The notes beneath the pieces are model-generated. The model saw nothing but the letters and a program-made list of their open reading frames with translations, did not search any database and was not told the origin of the DNA. Source: G963666705 sp963666705 (GTDB taxonomy: Bacteria; Pseudomonadota; Alphaproteobacteria; CADEGL01). Taken from it: 13,933 nucleotides of DNA. Positions 1-7,316 of this stretch are shown piece by piece. Made by a program: the position numbers and the translations under genes. Location: contig CAXXKO010000019.1 of assembly GCA_963666705.2 (NCBI GenBank), positions 1 to 13,933 on the forward strand, written 5' to 3'. How positions within the stretch are numbered: the stretch's first letter is position 1; each line of letters opens with the position of its first letter.

Positions 1-737
1 TTTGGGCGCCGATCGACCGCAGCATCGTCAATGTCGAGGGCATAATCCCCGAGGCGATCCGCGATAACCAGATGGCCTACTACACCTATGGCGGTGGCAT
101 CGGCTGGTCGAACGAGCGCGCGCCCGAGCGCAGCCAGCATCCCGAGACCTGGCCCGAGTTCTGGGACCCGGAGACGTTCCCGGGCCGCCGCGGGCTGCGG
201 ACGCGCATCTCGGAAACCCTCGAGCTCGCGGTGATGGGCGACGGCGTCGCTCCCAGGGACGTCTATCCGATCGACGTGGAGCGCGGATTCGCCGCCCTCG
301 ACCGGTTGCGCGACCATCTGCAGTTCATCGCCCAGACGCCGAAGACGATCGAGCGCATCACCACCGACGAGGTCGACTTCACCTACACCTACAACGGCCG
401 CGCGTTCGGCGCGAACAAGGCCGGCATTCCGATCGGCTACTCGTTCGATCAGAACTTCTTCGGCCTCGGCTGGGCCTCGGCCATCAGCAAGAGCCCGAAC
501 CCCGACGGTGCCCAGCGCCTGTTGGGGTCGTTCACCGACATACAGAAGATGGCCAATTTCGCGAACATGATCACCTATCCGGGGACCAATCCGGCCTCGC
601 TCGAACTGGTGGATCCCGACATCCTGCCGTGGCTTCCCGACCCGACGCGCGAGGATGCCTGCATCGAGAACGTCGACTGGTGGGCGAACAAGATCGAGAG
701 CCTGACGGAGCGCTACAAGGAGTGGCAGATCTCCTAA
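1..737 (+). CDS. ABC transporter periplasmic solute-binding protein, PotD/PotF type (5' end missing)
   Basis: This is the C-terminal part (about 244 residues) of a periplasmic binding protein that captures the substrate for the permease/ATPase genes just downstream. The reading frame is open from base 3 at the window edge, so the ATG at 72 is internal and the true start lies off the left side. The segment PETWPEFWDPETFPGRRGLR, with its W-x-x-F-W-D and F-P-G-R-R core, is characteristic of the spermidine/putrescine-binding family (COG0687). The usual length is about 350-370 residues, so roughly a third, including the signal peptide, is absent. The gene order binding protein-permease-permease-ATPase supports the call. 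The family also carries opines, aminophosphonates and other amines, so a polyamine substrate is a guess. The gene ends in TAA and is followed by a strong palindrome. Confidence 0.88.
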   Translation, partial: WAPIDRSIVNVEGIIPEAIRDNQMAYYTYGGGIGWSNERAPERSQHPETWPEFWDPETFPGRRGLRTRISETLELAVMGDGVAPRDVYPIDVERGFAALDRLRDHLQFIAQTPKTIERITTDEVDFTYTYNGRAFGANKAGIPIGYSFDQNFFGLGWASAISKSPNPDGAQRLLGSFTDIQKMANFANMITYPGTNPASLELVDPDILPWLPDPTREDACIENVDWWANKIESLTERYKEWQIS

Positions 738-776
738 GGCGCCAAAGGCCGCTACGCTCAGGCGGCACGGGTTGTT

Positions 777-804
777 CCGGGCCGGCGGCATGCCGCCGGC
801 CCGG
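777..804. promoter_or_regulatory. 28-bp perfect palindrome between binding-protein and permease genes
   Basis: Every position pairs around the centre at 790/791 (core GGCGGCATGCCGCC, extended by further G/C pairs each side). In RNA it would fold into a very stable hairpin of about 12 bp with a 4-nt loop. It lies 40 bases after the stop of the binding-protein gene and 50 bases before the permease ATG. No T-run follows, only a C-run, so it is not a classical intrinsic terminator. In other binding-protein-dependent operons such as malE-malF, hairpins here stabilise the upstream message or attenuate read-through, giving more binding protein than permease. That role is inferred here. Confidence 0.6.
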
Positions 805-853
805 CCCCCCCTGTCTACCCGTTTCCTGTTGATTGGCGAATTTCGAGGCAACG

Positions 854-1702
854 ATGCTTGAAGCGCGTCAGATGCGGACAACCATTTATTTCGGCCTGCC
901 CGCCCTCATCTTCATGGCGCTCATCTTCCTGTACCCGATCTTCGGCGTGTTCTGGCAAAGCGTGCATACGATCGAAGGCGAGTTTACCTGGGAGGGATAC
1001 GAAAAGGTTCAGAGCAGCCGGCTATTCAGCAAGGTGCTGTGGAACACCCTCGAGATCAGCTTCCTGGCGACCGTGCTGACGCTACTCCTGGCCTATCCGA
1101 TCGCCTACTACCTGGCGAAACAGGAGCCGCGCACGCGCGCCTTCCTCATGATTCTGGTTCTGCTGCCGTTCTGGACCAGCATCCTGGTCAAGAGCTTCGC
1201 CTTTACCGTGGTCCTGGGCGAGAACGGCATGGTCAACTCCGTCATCACCCTTTTGCCCGGGATCGAGAAGGGCCCCAAGATGCTGTTCAACCGGTCCGGG
1301 GTGATGATCGGCCTCACGCATTTCTTTATTCCCTTCATGGTCTTCCCGATCATGACCAGCCTCCTGGCCCAGAACCCGGACCTGGCCAAGGCGGCACAGC
1401 TCATGGGCTCGGGTCCGATGCGCATCTTTTTTCGCATCACCTTCCCGCTGAGCATGCCCGGCGTCATGGCGGGCTGTCTGCTGACCTTCATCATCTCGCT
1501 TGGCTTCTTCATCACGCCGGCGCTCCTGGGCGGACGCAAGGACCTTATGATGGCCAACCTGGTCGACTTCTACACGCGCGAGACCCTCAATTGGACGCTC
1601 GCCTCCTCGATCTCGCTCGTCCTGCTGGTCTTGTCCATGTTCCTCATCTTCCTGCTCTCGCGCATACCGGGCGGCGGGAGCATTCTCGGGGAGGCGAACT
1701 GA
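854..1702 (+). CDS. ABC transporter permease, PotB type
   Basis: This is an inner-membrane permease subunit (282 residues from the chosen start), the first of two that form the translocation channel. It has an N-terminal hydrophobic segment (FGLPALIFMALIFLYPIFGVF) followed by several more membrane segments, consistent with the six-helix PotB family (COG1176). The cytoplasmic EAA-type loop that docks on the ATPase is seen as KAAQLMGSGP followed by RITFPLSMPG. The start at 854 (ATG) is preferred because GAGG stands at 845-848 with normal spacing. A TTG at 833 would add seven residues but lacks a comparable site. Only one base separates its TGA from the next ATG, so translation is probably coupled. 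Confidence 0.93.
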   Translation: MLEARQMRTTIYFGLPALIFMALIFLYPIFGVFWQSVHTIEGEFTWEGYEKVQSSRLFSKVLWNTLEISFLATVLTLLLAYPIAYYLAKQEPRTRAFLMILVLLPFWTSILVKSFAFTVVLGENGMVNSVITLLPGIEKGPKMLFNRSGVMIGLTHFFIPFMVFPIMTSLLAQNPDLAKAAQLMGSGPMRIFFRITFPLSMPGVMAGCLLTFIISLGFFITPALLGGRKDLMMANLVDFYTRETLNWTLASSISLVLLVLSMFLIFLLSRIPGGGSILGEAN

Positions 1703-1703
1703 C

Positions 1704-2510
1704 ATGGCGGCTGTCGAAAAACCCGTTGGCTCCGCGCGCTCGCCCGCGACGATTTTCCTGACGGTAACGGCCTGGATCGGCTTCCTGTACCTGTTGTTGC
1801 CGAGCTTCATCGTCCTGCCGATGTCGTTCGGGAACCAGTACGAGATGGTGTTCCCGCCCGATTCCTTCTCCACCTTCCTTTACGAGCAGTTCTTCTTCGA
1901 ATCGAACTGGATGGACGCGACCTTCCTCAGCTTCCGGGTCGCCATCGGCTCGACCATCCTCGCCTTGCTGCTGGGCGTGCCGGCCGCCTATTCCATCGTA
2001 CGCGGCAACTACCCCGGCAAGCGCTACGTCGCCATGTTGTTGCTGAGCCCGATCCTGGTGCCGATCATCGTCATCGCCCTCGGCCTCTACCTCTATTACG
2101 CGAGTATCGGGCTTTCGGGCTCCGAGTGGGCGCTGATCACGGGACACGCCGTTTACACCACCCCGTTCGTCATCGTCACCTCCATGGCCGGGCTGCGGCA
2201 TGTCGACGAGAGCCTGGAGAGGGCGGCGACGATCATGGGCGCTGGCGTGATGCAGACCTTCTGGAAGGTGACCCTGCCGCTGCTCAAGCCAGCCATGTTC
2301 GCGGGCGGCCTGTTCGCTTTCCTGATGTCGTTCGACGAGGTCGTGATCGCCTATTTCATCTCGGACACGGGGCGTATGACCCTGCCGGTTAAGATGTTCA
2401 ATGCCATCCAATGGGAGATCTCGCCGGTGCTCGCCGCCGTCTCGGCGCTCCTGACCCTGCTCTCGCTGGGGGTCTGCGTCCTCGGCGCCTCGCTCCAGAA
2501 GAAGTCGTAG
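1704..2510 (+). CDS. ABC transporter permease, PotC type
   Basis: This is the second inner-membrane permease subunit (268 residues, normal for the PotC family, COG1177). Hydrophobic helices occur at the N-terminus (FLTVTAWIGFLYLLLPSFIV), in the middle (ILVPIIVIALGLYLYYASI) and at the C-terminus (AAVSALLTLLSLGVCVLG). The EAA loop reads LERAATIMGAG then KVTLPLLKPAM, the ATPase-docking motif. A good ribosome-binding site (GGGGAGG) lies inside the end of the upstream gene, and the two permeases are separated by one base. It should pair with the PotB-type subunit as a heterodimer and be driven by the ATPase that follows ten bases later. Confidence 0.93.
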   Translation: MAAVEKPVGSARSPATIFLTVTAWIGFLYLLLPSFIVLPMSFGNQYEMVFPPDSFSTFLYEQFFFESNWMDATFLSFRVAIGSTILALLLGVPAAYSIVRGNYPGKRYVAMLLLSPILVPIIVIALGLYLYYASIGLSGSEWALITGHAVYTTPFVIVTSMAGLRHVDESLERAATIMGAGVMQTFWKVTLPLLKPAMFAGGLFAFLMSFDEVVIAYFISDTGRMTLPVKMFNAIQWEISPVLAAVSALLTLLSLGVCVLGASLQKKS

Positions 2511-2520
2511 GAGACGCGTT

Positions 2521-3642
2521 ATGGCGATGGTCCGCCTCCAGGGGCTGAGCAAGAATTACGGCGATGTCATAGCGCTCGCCGAGGTCGACCTCAGCGTCGA
2601 GGAGGGCGAGTTCATGACCCTTCTCGGCCCCTCGGGCTCGGGCAAGACGACGATGCTCAACCTGATCGCCGGGATGATCGGGCCGACCGCCGGCCAAGTA
2701 TACATAGCCGGCAAGGACATAACTCAGATCCCGCCGAACAAGCGCGGCCTCGGCATGGTCTTCCAGAACTACGCCTTGATGCCGCACATGACGATCTTCG
2801 AGAACATCGCCTTCCCCCTGCGGGTGCGCAAGGTCGCGTCGAGCGAGATCAAGACGAAGGTCACGGGTGTGCTGGAACTGGTCCAACTGCCCCACGTCGC
2901 GGACCGCAAGCCGCGTGAGCTTTCGGGCGGGCAGCAGCAGCGCATCGCCCTCGCCCGCGCCATCGTCTACAACCCCTCTATCATCCTCATGGACGAGCCG
3001 CTGGGGGCGCTCGACAAGAAGCTGCGCGAGCACATGCAGCTCGAGCTGAAACGCATCCATACCGAGCTCGGCATCACCATGCTCTACGTGACGCACGACC
3101 AGGAGGAAGCGCTCACCATGTCCGACCGGATCGTCCTCCTCAACGAGGGCCAGATCGAGCAGATGGATGAGCCGGACACGCTCTACTTCAACCCGAACAG
3201 CGTGTTCAGCGCGGACTTCCTCGGCGATTCGAACATGATGGACGCCACTGTCGAGGCGGGTGGCGACGACACCACGGTCAAGACCGCGCGCGGCCACAGC
3301 TTCCGCGCCAGGCGGTCCGAGATCGCCGAAGCGGGCCGAGACGTGAAGATCATGATCCGGCCCGAGAACCTGACGGTCGTGCGCGACGGTGATGGCGCGG
3401 CCTTCGACAACACCCTTTCGGGCAAGGTGATCGACTCCATCATCCTCGGCGGCGTGGTCAAGCACTATGTCGATGTAGGCGCGGGTGGCGCTGGGGGCGG
3501 TGCGGAGAGCGGCGCGGTGGTGGCGCAGGAGCTCAACCGGACGAGCCGCGTGTCGGTGCGCCCGGGCGCGGATATCACCCTCGGCTGGCACGCCGCGGAT
3601 ATGATCGTCCTGCCGCTCGAGGGGCGGCTCGGCGAAAGCTGA
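2521..3642 (+). CDS. ABC transporter ATP-binding protein, PotA type
   Basis: This is the cytoplasmic ATPase (373 residues) that powers import. Residues 36-43 are the Walker A motif GPSGSGKT, Q82 is the Q-loop, LSGGQ at 134-138 is the ABC signature, and ILMDEP at 155-160 is Walker B with its catalytic Glu. H192 is the switch His. The part from about residue 240 is the C-terminal TOBE-type regulatory domain typical of PotA/MalK-like ATPases. An unusual Gly/Ala-rich stretch (GAGGAGGGAESG, about residues 321-332) interrupts this domain and is probably a surface loop. The stop codon of the preceding permease overlaps the ribosome-binding site (TAGGAG), which indicates tight coupling. Confidence 0.95.
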   Translation: MAMVRLQGLSKNYGDVIALAEVDLSVEEGEFMTLLGPSGSGKTTMLNLIAGMIGPTAGQVYIAGKDITQIPPNKRGLGMVFQNYALMPHMTIFENIAFPLRVRKVASSEIKTKVTGVLELVQLPHVADRKPRELSGGQQQRIALARAIVYNPSIILMDEPLGALDKKLREHMQLELKRIHTELGITMLYVTHDQEEALTMSDRIVLLNEGQIEQMDEPDTLYFNPNSVFSADFLGDSNMMDATVEAGGDDTTVKTARGHSFRARRSEIAEAGRDVKIMIRPENLTVVRDGDGAAFDNTLSGKVIDSIILGGVVKHYVDVGAGGAGGGAESGAVVAQELNRTSRVSVRPGADITLGWHAADMIVLPLEGRLGES

Positions 3643-3679
3643 TTCAACCCGGCGACCGCGGCCCGTCAGGAGAGGTTCC

Positions 3680-4846
3680 ATGACCCGAAGCTTCGTCGGT
3701 TTCGACGACAGCTACCGGGTACCCGTTCCGGTCAATGTCAGCCGCGGGGTGCTTTGCGGCCCCCACTTCCACGTTTGCGGCCAGCTCCACATGGACGGCG
3801 AAGGCCGGGCCCAGGACGCGGGCGACCTCGCGGCGCAGACCGCCGGCGCCATGGGACGCCTCCACGACGTCTTCGGCCATGCCGGCGTGCCGCTTGCGGA
3901 CATGGCCCAGCTCCACGTCTTCTACCGCAACGACGGCTCGATCGACGAGGCCGCCTATGGGGAAAGCGTGGCCGGCCACATCAGCGGTGACGCGCGGCCG
4001 ATCGTCGTGCTGACCCCCATCGACAGCTTCCCCTCGGCCGGGATCGAGGTGGAGATCGATGCCATCGCGGCCGCGGCCACCGAGCGCGCGGATGGCGCCG
4101 GGCCGGGCGGCGCCGCCGCGCGGCGCCACGGCGAAATCGTCTATGCCCAGGCCATGCCGGCCGGCCCTGGCGCCGACCCGGCGGCCCAGGCCGCCTCGGC
4201 GCTCGCCAACCTGTTCGCGGCGATCGACGGGGCGGGCGCGGGGCCGGGCGATGTCTGCCGCTTCGCCGCCTATGTGCGCGCCGACCTGTCGCCGGCCGAC
4301 CACGCGGCCTGCCTCGACCGCCTGGGCGCCGCCTTCGCGGCGCCGGGGCCGGTCTTCGAGACCACGCACCTCGACCGCCTCGGCCGGCCGGGCGAAGCGA
4401 TCCGGATCGAGGCCGTGGCCCTACGCGGCCTCGCCTCGGGCGCGCGCGCCGTCCGCCGCCTCGGCCAGGACGAGCACTGGCGCTGGCCCGGCGGCGGCCC
4501 CTGGTCCCAGGCGATCCGCTCGGAGGAGCTGATATTCGTCGGCGCGCAGCTTCCCGTGGACGCGAGCGGCGCCCTGGTTCATGCCGGCGACCTGGGCGGC
4601 CAGACCCACGCGGCCATGCGCCATATGCGGGCCGCGCTTGCGGCCATGGATAGCGGCTTTGCGGAGGTCGCCAAGGTGAACGCCCGCTTCACCGGCGCCT
4701 GGGACGAGGAATCCTGGGGCCTCAACGTCGGCATTCGGTCGGACTACTACGGCAAGCCCGGCCCCGCCTCCACCGGGATCGTAACGCCGCGGCTGGAAGT
4801 CGCGGGCGCCATGATCCAGGCCGGCTGCATCGCCGTCGCCGGCTGA
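3680..4846 (+). CDS. Triple-domain RidA (YjgF/YER057c/UK114)-like protein
   Basis: RidA proteins hydrolyse reactive enamine/imine intermediates made by PLP enzymes or amine oxidases. The usual member is about 130 residues and forms a trimer with active sites at the subunit interfaces. This protein has 388 residues. I read three successive RidA-like units: about 1-133 (GVLCGPHFHVCGQL ... ARPIVVLTPI ... EVEIDAIA), 148-248 (GEIVYAQAM ... IRIEAVAL) and 268-388 (ELIFVGAQLPVD ... AGCIAVAG). Only the first unit keeps the Arg (R106) that matches the substrate-binding R105 of E. coli RidA; the others have Gly/Pro or Ser/Thr there. A strong ribosome-binding site (AGGAGAGG) precedes the ATG, and a 37-base gap to the ATPase gene suggests the same operon. 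The stop lies two bases from the end of the opposing M19 gene. The family call is firm. The three-unit reading is by eye, and the second unit is the most degenerate. Confidence 0.82.
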   Translation: MTRSFVGFDDSYRVPVPVNVSRGVLCGPHFHVCGQLHMDGEGRAQDAGDLAAQTAGAMGRLHDVFGHAGVPLADMAQLHVFYRNDGSIDEAAYGESVAGHISGDARPIVVLTPIDSFPSAGIEVEIDAIAAAATERADGAGPGGAAARRHGEIVYAQAMPAGPGADPAAQAASALANLFAAIDGAGAGPGDVCRFAAYVRADLSPADHAACLDRLGAAFAAPGPVFETTHLDRLGRPGEAIRIEAVALRGLASGARAVRRLGQDEHWRWPGGGPWSQAIRSEELIFVGAQLPVDASGALVHAGDLGGQTHAAMRHMRAALAAMDSGFAEVAKVNARFTGAWDEESWGLNVGIRSDYYGKPGPASTGIVTPRLEVAGAMIQAGCIAVAG

Positions 4847-4848
4847 GC

Positions 4849-5892
4849 CTAAGCCTTCCAGACTTTGTCGAAGACGCGCAGAAAGTTCGCCCCCAGGACC
4901 TTCGCCACATCGCCGGCCGAGAATCCGCGCGCGAGCAGCGCCTCGGTCAGCATGGGCAGGTGGTCGACCCGGTTGAATTCCTCGAAATAGACGTCGGCGA
5001 GCGTATAGCGGCCGAACACCTCGGGATAGCGGATGCGGAAGAAGTGCTCGAACCGCACCGGCGATTCAGCCTCGAAGAAGTCAGAGCCGATGCCCACATG
5101 GTCGATGCCCACGAGGTCGGCCACATAGGCGATATGGTCGATCATGTCGTCGAGGGTGGGCCGCACGCCGAGCTTGGTTTCGCACAAGGGGCCATAGGCG
5201 GTGATGCCGATCACCCCGTCCCGCGCCGCGAGGGCCTGAAGCGCCTCGTCGCCGTAGTTGCGCGGCGTATTGCAAAGGGCGCGCGCGTTGCCGTGGGAGA
5301 CGACGACGGGGACGCCTGAATAGTCGACCGCCTCGATGGTCGTGCGGTCGCCGGCATGGGCCAGATCGACGCAGATACCGAGGACGTTCATCTCGCGGAT
5401 GGAGATCCGGCCGAGCTGGGTGAGGCCGGTGTCGGGTATCTCGAGGCAGCCGCAGCCGAGGGAGCAGCGCTCGTTGTAGGTGAGCTGGGCCATGCGCAGG
5501 CCGAGCTTGTGCAGGATGCGGATCAGGTTGGGGTCGTCCTCGATCTTGGGTGCCAGGCCCTGGACGCCGAAGATGACGCCCAGGCGACCCTCGGCCTTGG
5601 CCCGGCGGATGTCGTCACCCGTGAGCACGTGGAGAAGGCGGGGCTCGATCTCGAAATAGCAATAGTGCCCGTGCATGGTGCCGAGCAGCGCCCGGAAATC
5701 GTCCACCCCCATGCCGATGCCACCGATGCCCATGGTGACGTTCATGGCCGTGACACCACCGGCGAGCGCACGGTCGAGGAAAGGCCGCCCATCCACCGGG
5801 GGCTGGGGTATCTGGACCACGGGCAGCAGCACGGCGACCCCCTGGCCGTCGATCAGGATGGCCTCGTCGTGCACATGCTTCGCCTCGGTCAT
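4849..5892 (-). CDS. Peptidase family M19 (membrane dipeptidase-like) hydrolase, variant metal site
   Basis: This is a 347-residue TIM-barrel hydrolase of the renal/membrane dipeptidase family, which cleaves dipeptides, often with a D-residue at the C-terminal side, using two zinc ions. Recognisable blocks are LVGIDHVGIGSDF (D271), DLAH (H179), VVSHGNARA (H200) and TPRNYGDEAL (R211). The N-terminal metal motif, normally D-G-H-x-D, reads DGQGV (residues 15-19), so both ligands are gone. The bridging Glu of the usual EGG motif is replaced by Gln (VQG, Q111). Dipeptidase activity is therefore doubtful, and a one-metal or altered-substrate hydrolase is more likely. There is no signal peptide. It follows the small ABM gene by 37 bases on the same strand, with GGGGAGAGGA as ribosome-binding site. 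Confidence 0.85.
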   Translation of the reverse strand: MTEAKHVHDEAILIDGQGVAVLLPVVQIPQPPVDGRPFLDRALAGGVTAMNVTMGIGGIGMGVDDFRALLGTMHGHYCYFEIEPRLLHVLTGDDIRRAKAEGRLGVIFGVQGLAPKIEDDPNLIRILHKLGLRMAQLTYNERCSLGCGCLEIPDTGLTQLGRISIREMNVLGICVDLAHAGDRTTIEAVDYSGVPVVVSHGNARALCNTPRNYGDEALQALAARDGVIGITAYGPLCETKLGVRPTLDDMIDHIAYVADLVGIDHVGIGSDFFEAESPVRFEHFFRIRYPEVFGRYTLADVYFEEFNRVDHLPMLTEALLARGFSAGDVAKVLGANFLRVFDKVWKA

Positions 5893-5929
5893 GGATTCGA
5901 TCCTCTCCCCTGGGTTTGCCGCATTGCCC

Positions 5930-6232
5930 TCAGATGTCGTCGGTCTTGGCGGATACCTCGTAGACCTCGCGCACGAAGGGCTCCTCGAGGATGTCGGTAT
6001 AGTCGAGCATGGCGATCGGGTAGTGCCCGCTCTCCTCGGTGGCGATGAGGTCCTCCTCCGTGTCCCAAAGGGTGATGCCGATCGATTTGCCGCCGCGCCG
6101 CTCGGTGAGGAGGATGGCGCCGTGAAAGCCCTTCTTTTCGCTGATCCCGGGCAGGGTGGCCGCGTGCGTGCGCGCGACCACGTCCTTCATGTGGCCCGGC
6201 TTGATTTTCATGATCGTCAGGCGTGCGAACAT
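5930..6232 (-). CDS. Small ABM-type dimeric alpha/beta-barrel protein (copy 1)
   Basis: This is a 100-residue protein with the pattern of antibiotic-biosynthesis-monooxygenase/stress-responsive alpha-beta-barrel proteins: an opening beta strand (MFARLTIMKIKPGHM), a helix, a central strand with GGKSIGITLWDTEEDL, and a terminal strand (REVYEVSAK). These proteins are usually homodimers; some are cofactor-free monooxygenases, but many have no known reaction. The start at 6232 is chosen because GAGGAA lies about five bases upstream; an ATG at 6244 is possible but less well placed. It is the first gene of a two-gene operon with the M19 gene and faces the first SDR gene across a 218-bp divergent region. 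It is more distant from the two ABM genes at 7798-8590 than those are from each other. Confidence 0.72.
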   Translation of the reverse strand: MFARLTIMKIKPGHMKDVVARTHAATLPGISEKKGFHGAILLTERRGGKSIGITLWDTEEDLIATEESGHYPIAMLDYTDILEEPFVREVYEVSAKTDDI

Positions 6233-6450
6233 GGCGTTCCTCATCGTTGGTTTCGGGCACCGTCGCCGGCGAGGCATTCCAGCATGCCGCGGCGGCCGGT
6301 CCAGGCACCGCCTGGTCGCGGAAAGCCTATCCCACGGGAGCGGTATCGGCGATTCGAAAGCGATTCGGACGGCGAGACGGCCACCGCTTGATCTCACGCC
6401 GATGGGGACCTTAACGTGGCGCGGAGCCGCGAGTAGGAGGAGAACGGGGC
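6233..6450. promoter_or_regulatory. Divergent intergenic region with candidate operator repeats
   Basis: These 218 bases separate the ABM/M19 operon (leftward) from the first SDR gene (rightward), so promoters for both should lie here. I see no convincing -35/-10 pair. Structure visible: an inverted repeat CCAGGC-ACC-GCCTGG at 6301-6315, and a direct repeat GCGATTCG at 6349-6356 and 6360-6367, spaced 11 bases (one helical turn). There is also a small hairpin CGCGG-AG-CCGCG at 6420-6431 just before the strong ribosome-binding site (AGGAGGAG) of the SDR. Any of the repeats could bind a regulator; none is recognised. Confidence 0.35.
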
Positions 6451-7230
6451 ATGGATCTGGGGATCGAGGGCGAGACGGCGCTGATACAGGCGAGCACACG
6501 CGGCATCGGCTACGGCTGCGCCGAGGCGCTGGTCGCGGCGGGCGCGCGGGTCGTCATCAATGGCCTCGACGAGGCGCGCGGGCGGGCGGCGGCGGAACGG
6601 CTCGGTGGCGGCACATGCTTCGTCGCCGCCGATGTCGCGGACCCGGACGGGCGCGCGCGCCTCCATGAAGCGGCGTGCGCGCATCTCGGCCACATCTCGA
6701 TCCTGGTCACCAATGTCGGGCAAGGCGAATACGCCACGCTTCCCGACTTCGCCGCCGACCGGTGGTACGGCGCCTTCGAGAACACCATGCTCTCGGCCCT
6801 CGACCTGGTCGGGCGCTGCCTCCCCGCCATGACGGCGCGCGGCTTCGGCCGGGTGGTCAATATCGGCTCGGTCCTGGTCAAGCGGCCGAACGCGGGGGCC
6901 GCGCCCATGGCGGCCATGAAGTCGGGCCTCGCGGCGGCCCTGGCCTGCGCCGCGCGCGACGTGGCGGACACGGGCGTGACCGTCAACACCATCCATGTGG
7001 GCGCGTTCGCGACGGATACCTTGCGCGAATGGGCGCGGACGGTGACGCATCTTCACGAGCTGTCCAAGGAGGAGGCGTACGAGCGCTATCGCGCGGCGAT
7101 CCCCATGGGGCGCTTCGGCACCATTCAGGAGGTTGGCGACCTGTGCGCCTTCCTGTGCTCGCGCCGCGCCAGCTACATCACCGGGCAGGGCATCGTGATC
7201 GACGGCGGTGACGTGGCCGCGCTTTACTGA
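6451..7230 (+). CDS. Atypical short-chain dehydrogenase/reductase family protein
   Basis: This 259-residue Rossmann-fold SDR looks like a 3-oxoacyl-ACP reductase homologue. The nucleotide-binding motif, usually TGxxxGxG, reads QASTRGIG (13-20), and the NAG motif reads NVG (88-90). S140 of the catalytic set is present and K157 is retained. The catalytic Tyr, expected 13 residues after the Ser, is Met153 (sequence APMAAMKSGL). The C-terminal block SYITGQGIVIDGGD is standard. SDRs with imperfect nucleotide motif and missing Tyr form a known 'BKR-like' subgroup whose reaction is unclear, so oxidoreductase activity should not be assumed. It is a single gene, read away from the ABM/M19 pair, with a strong AGGAGGAG ribosome-binding site eight bases before the ATG. 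Its 3' end converges on the thioesterase gene. Confidence 0.85.
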   Translation: MDLGIEGETALIQASTRGIGYGCAEALVAAGARVVINGLDEARGRAAAERLGGGTCFVAADVADPDGRARLHEAACAHLGHISILVTNVGQGEYATLPDFAADRWYGAFENTMLSALDLVGRCLPAMTARGFGRVVNIGSVLVKRPNAGAAPMAAMKSGLAAALACAARDVADTGVTVNTIHVGAFATDTLREWARTVTHLHELSKEEAYERYRAAIPMGRFGTIQEVGDLCAFLCSRRASYITGQGIVIDGGDVAALY

Positions 7231-7284
7231 CGCCGCCGGGCGACGGGACGGGGCGGGCCCCCATGAGCCTGGTGGCCGAGTACG

Positions 7285-7316
7285 CTCGCCCGCCTCACGC
7301 CTCGCCCGCCTCACGC
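7285..7316. repeat. Perfect 16-bp tandem duplication at the thioesterase 3' end
   Basis: The unit CTCGCCCGCCTCACGC occurs twice back to back (7285-7300 and 7301-7316). On the minus strand the copy at 7301-7316 is read as the last codons of the thioesterase. The copy at 7285-7300 is entered in a different frame because 16 is not a multiple of three, and it supplies the in-frame TGA. It probably arose by replication slippage. Confidence 0.9.

Noticed and set aside
833..853. TTG start at 833 for the first permease
   Set aside because: The ATG at 854 has a well-spaced GAGG. The upstream start lacks one and adds only seven residues that are not membrane-like.
7285..7316. Possible CRISPR-like or longer satellite array
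   Set aside because: There are only two adjacent 16-bp copies with no spacers.
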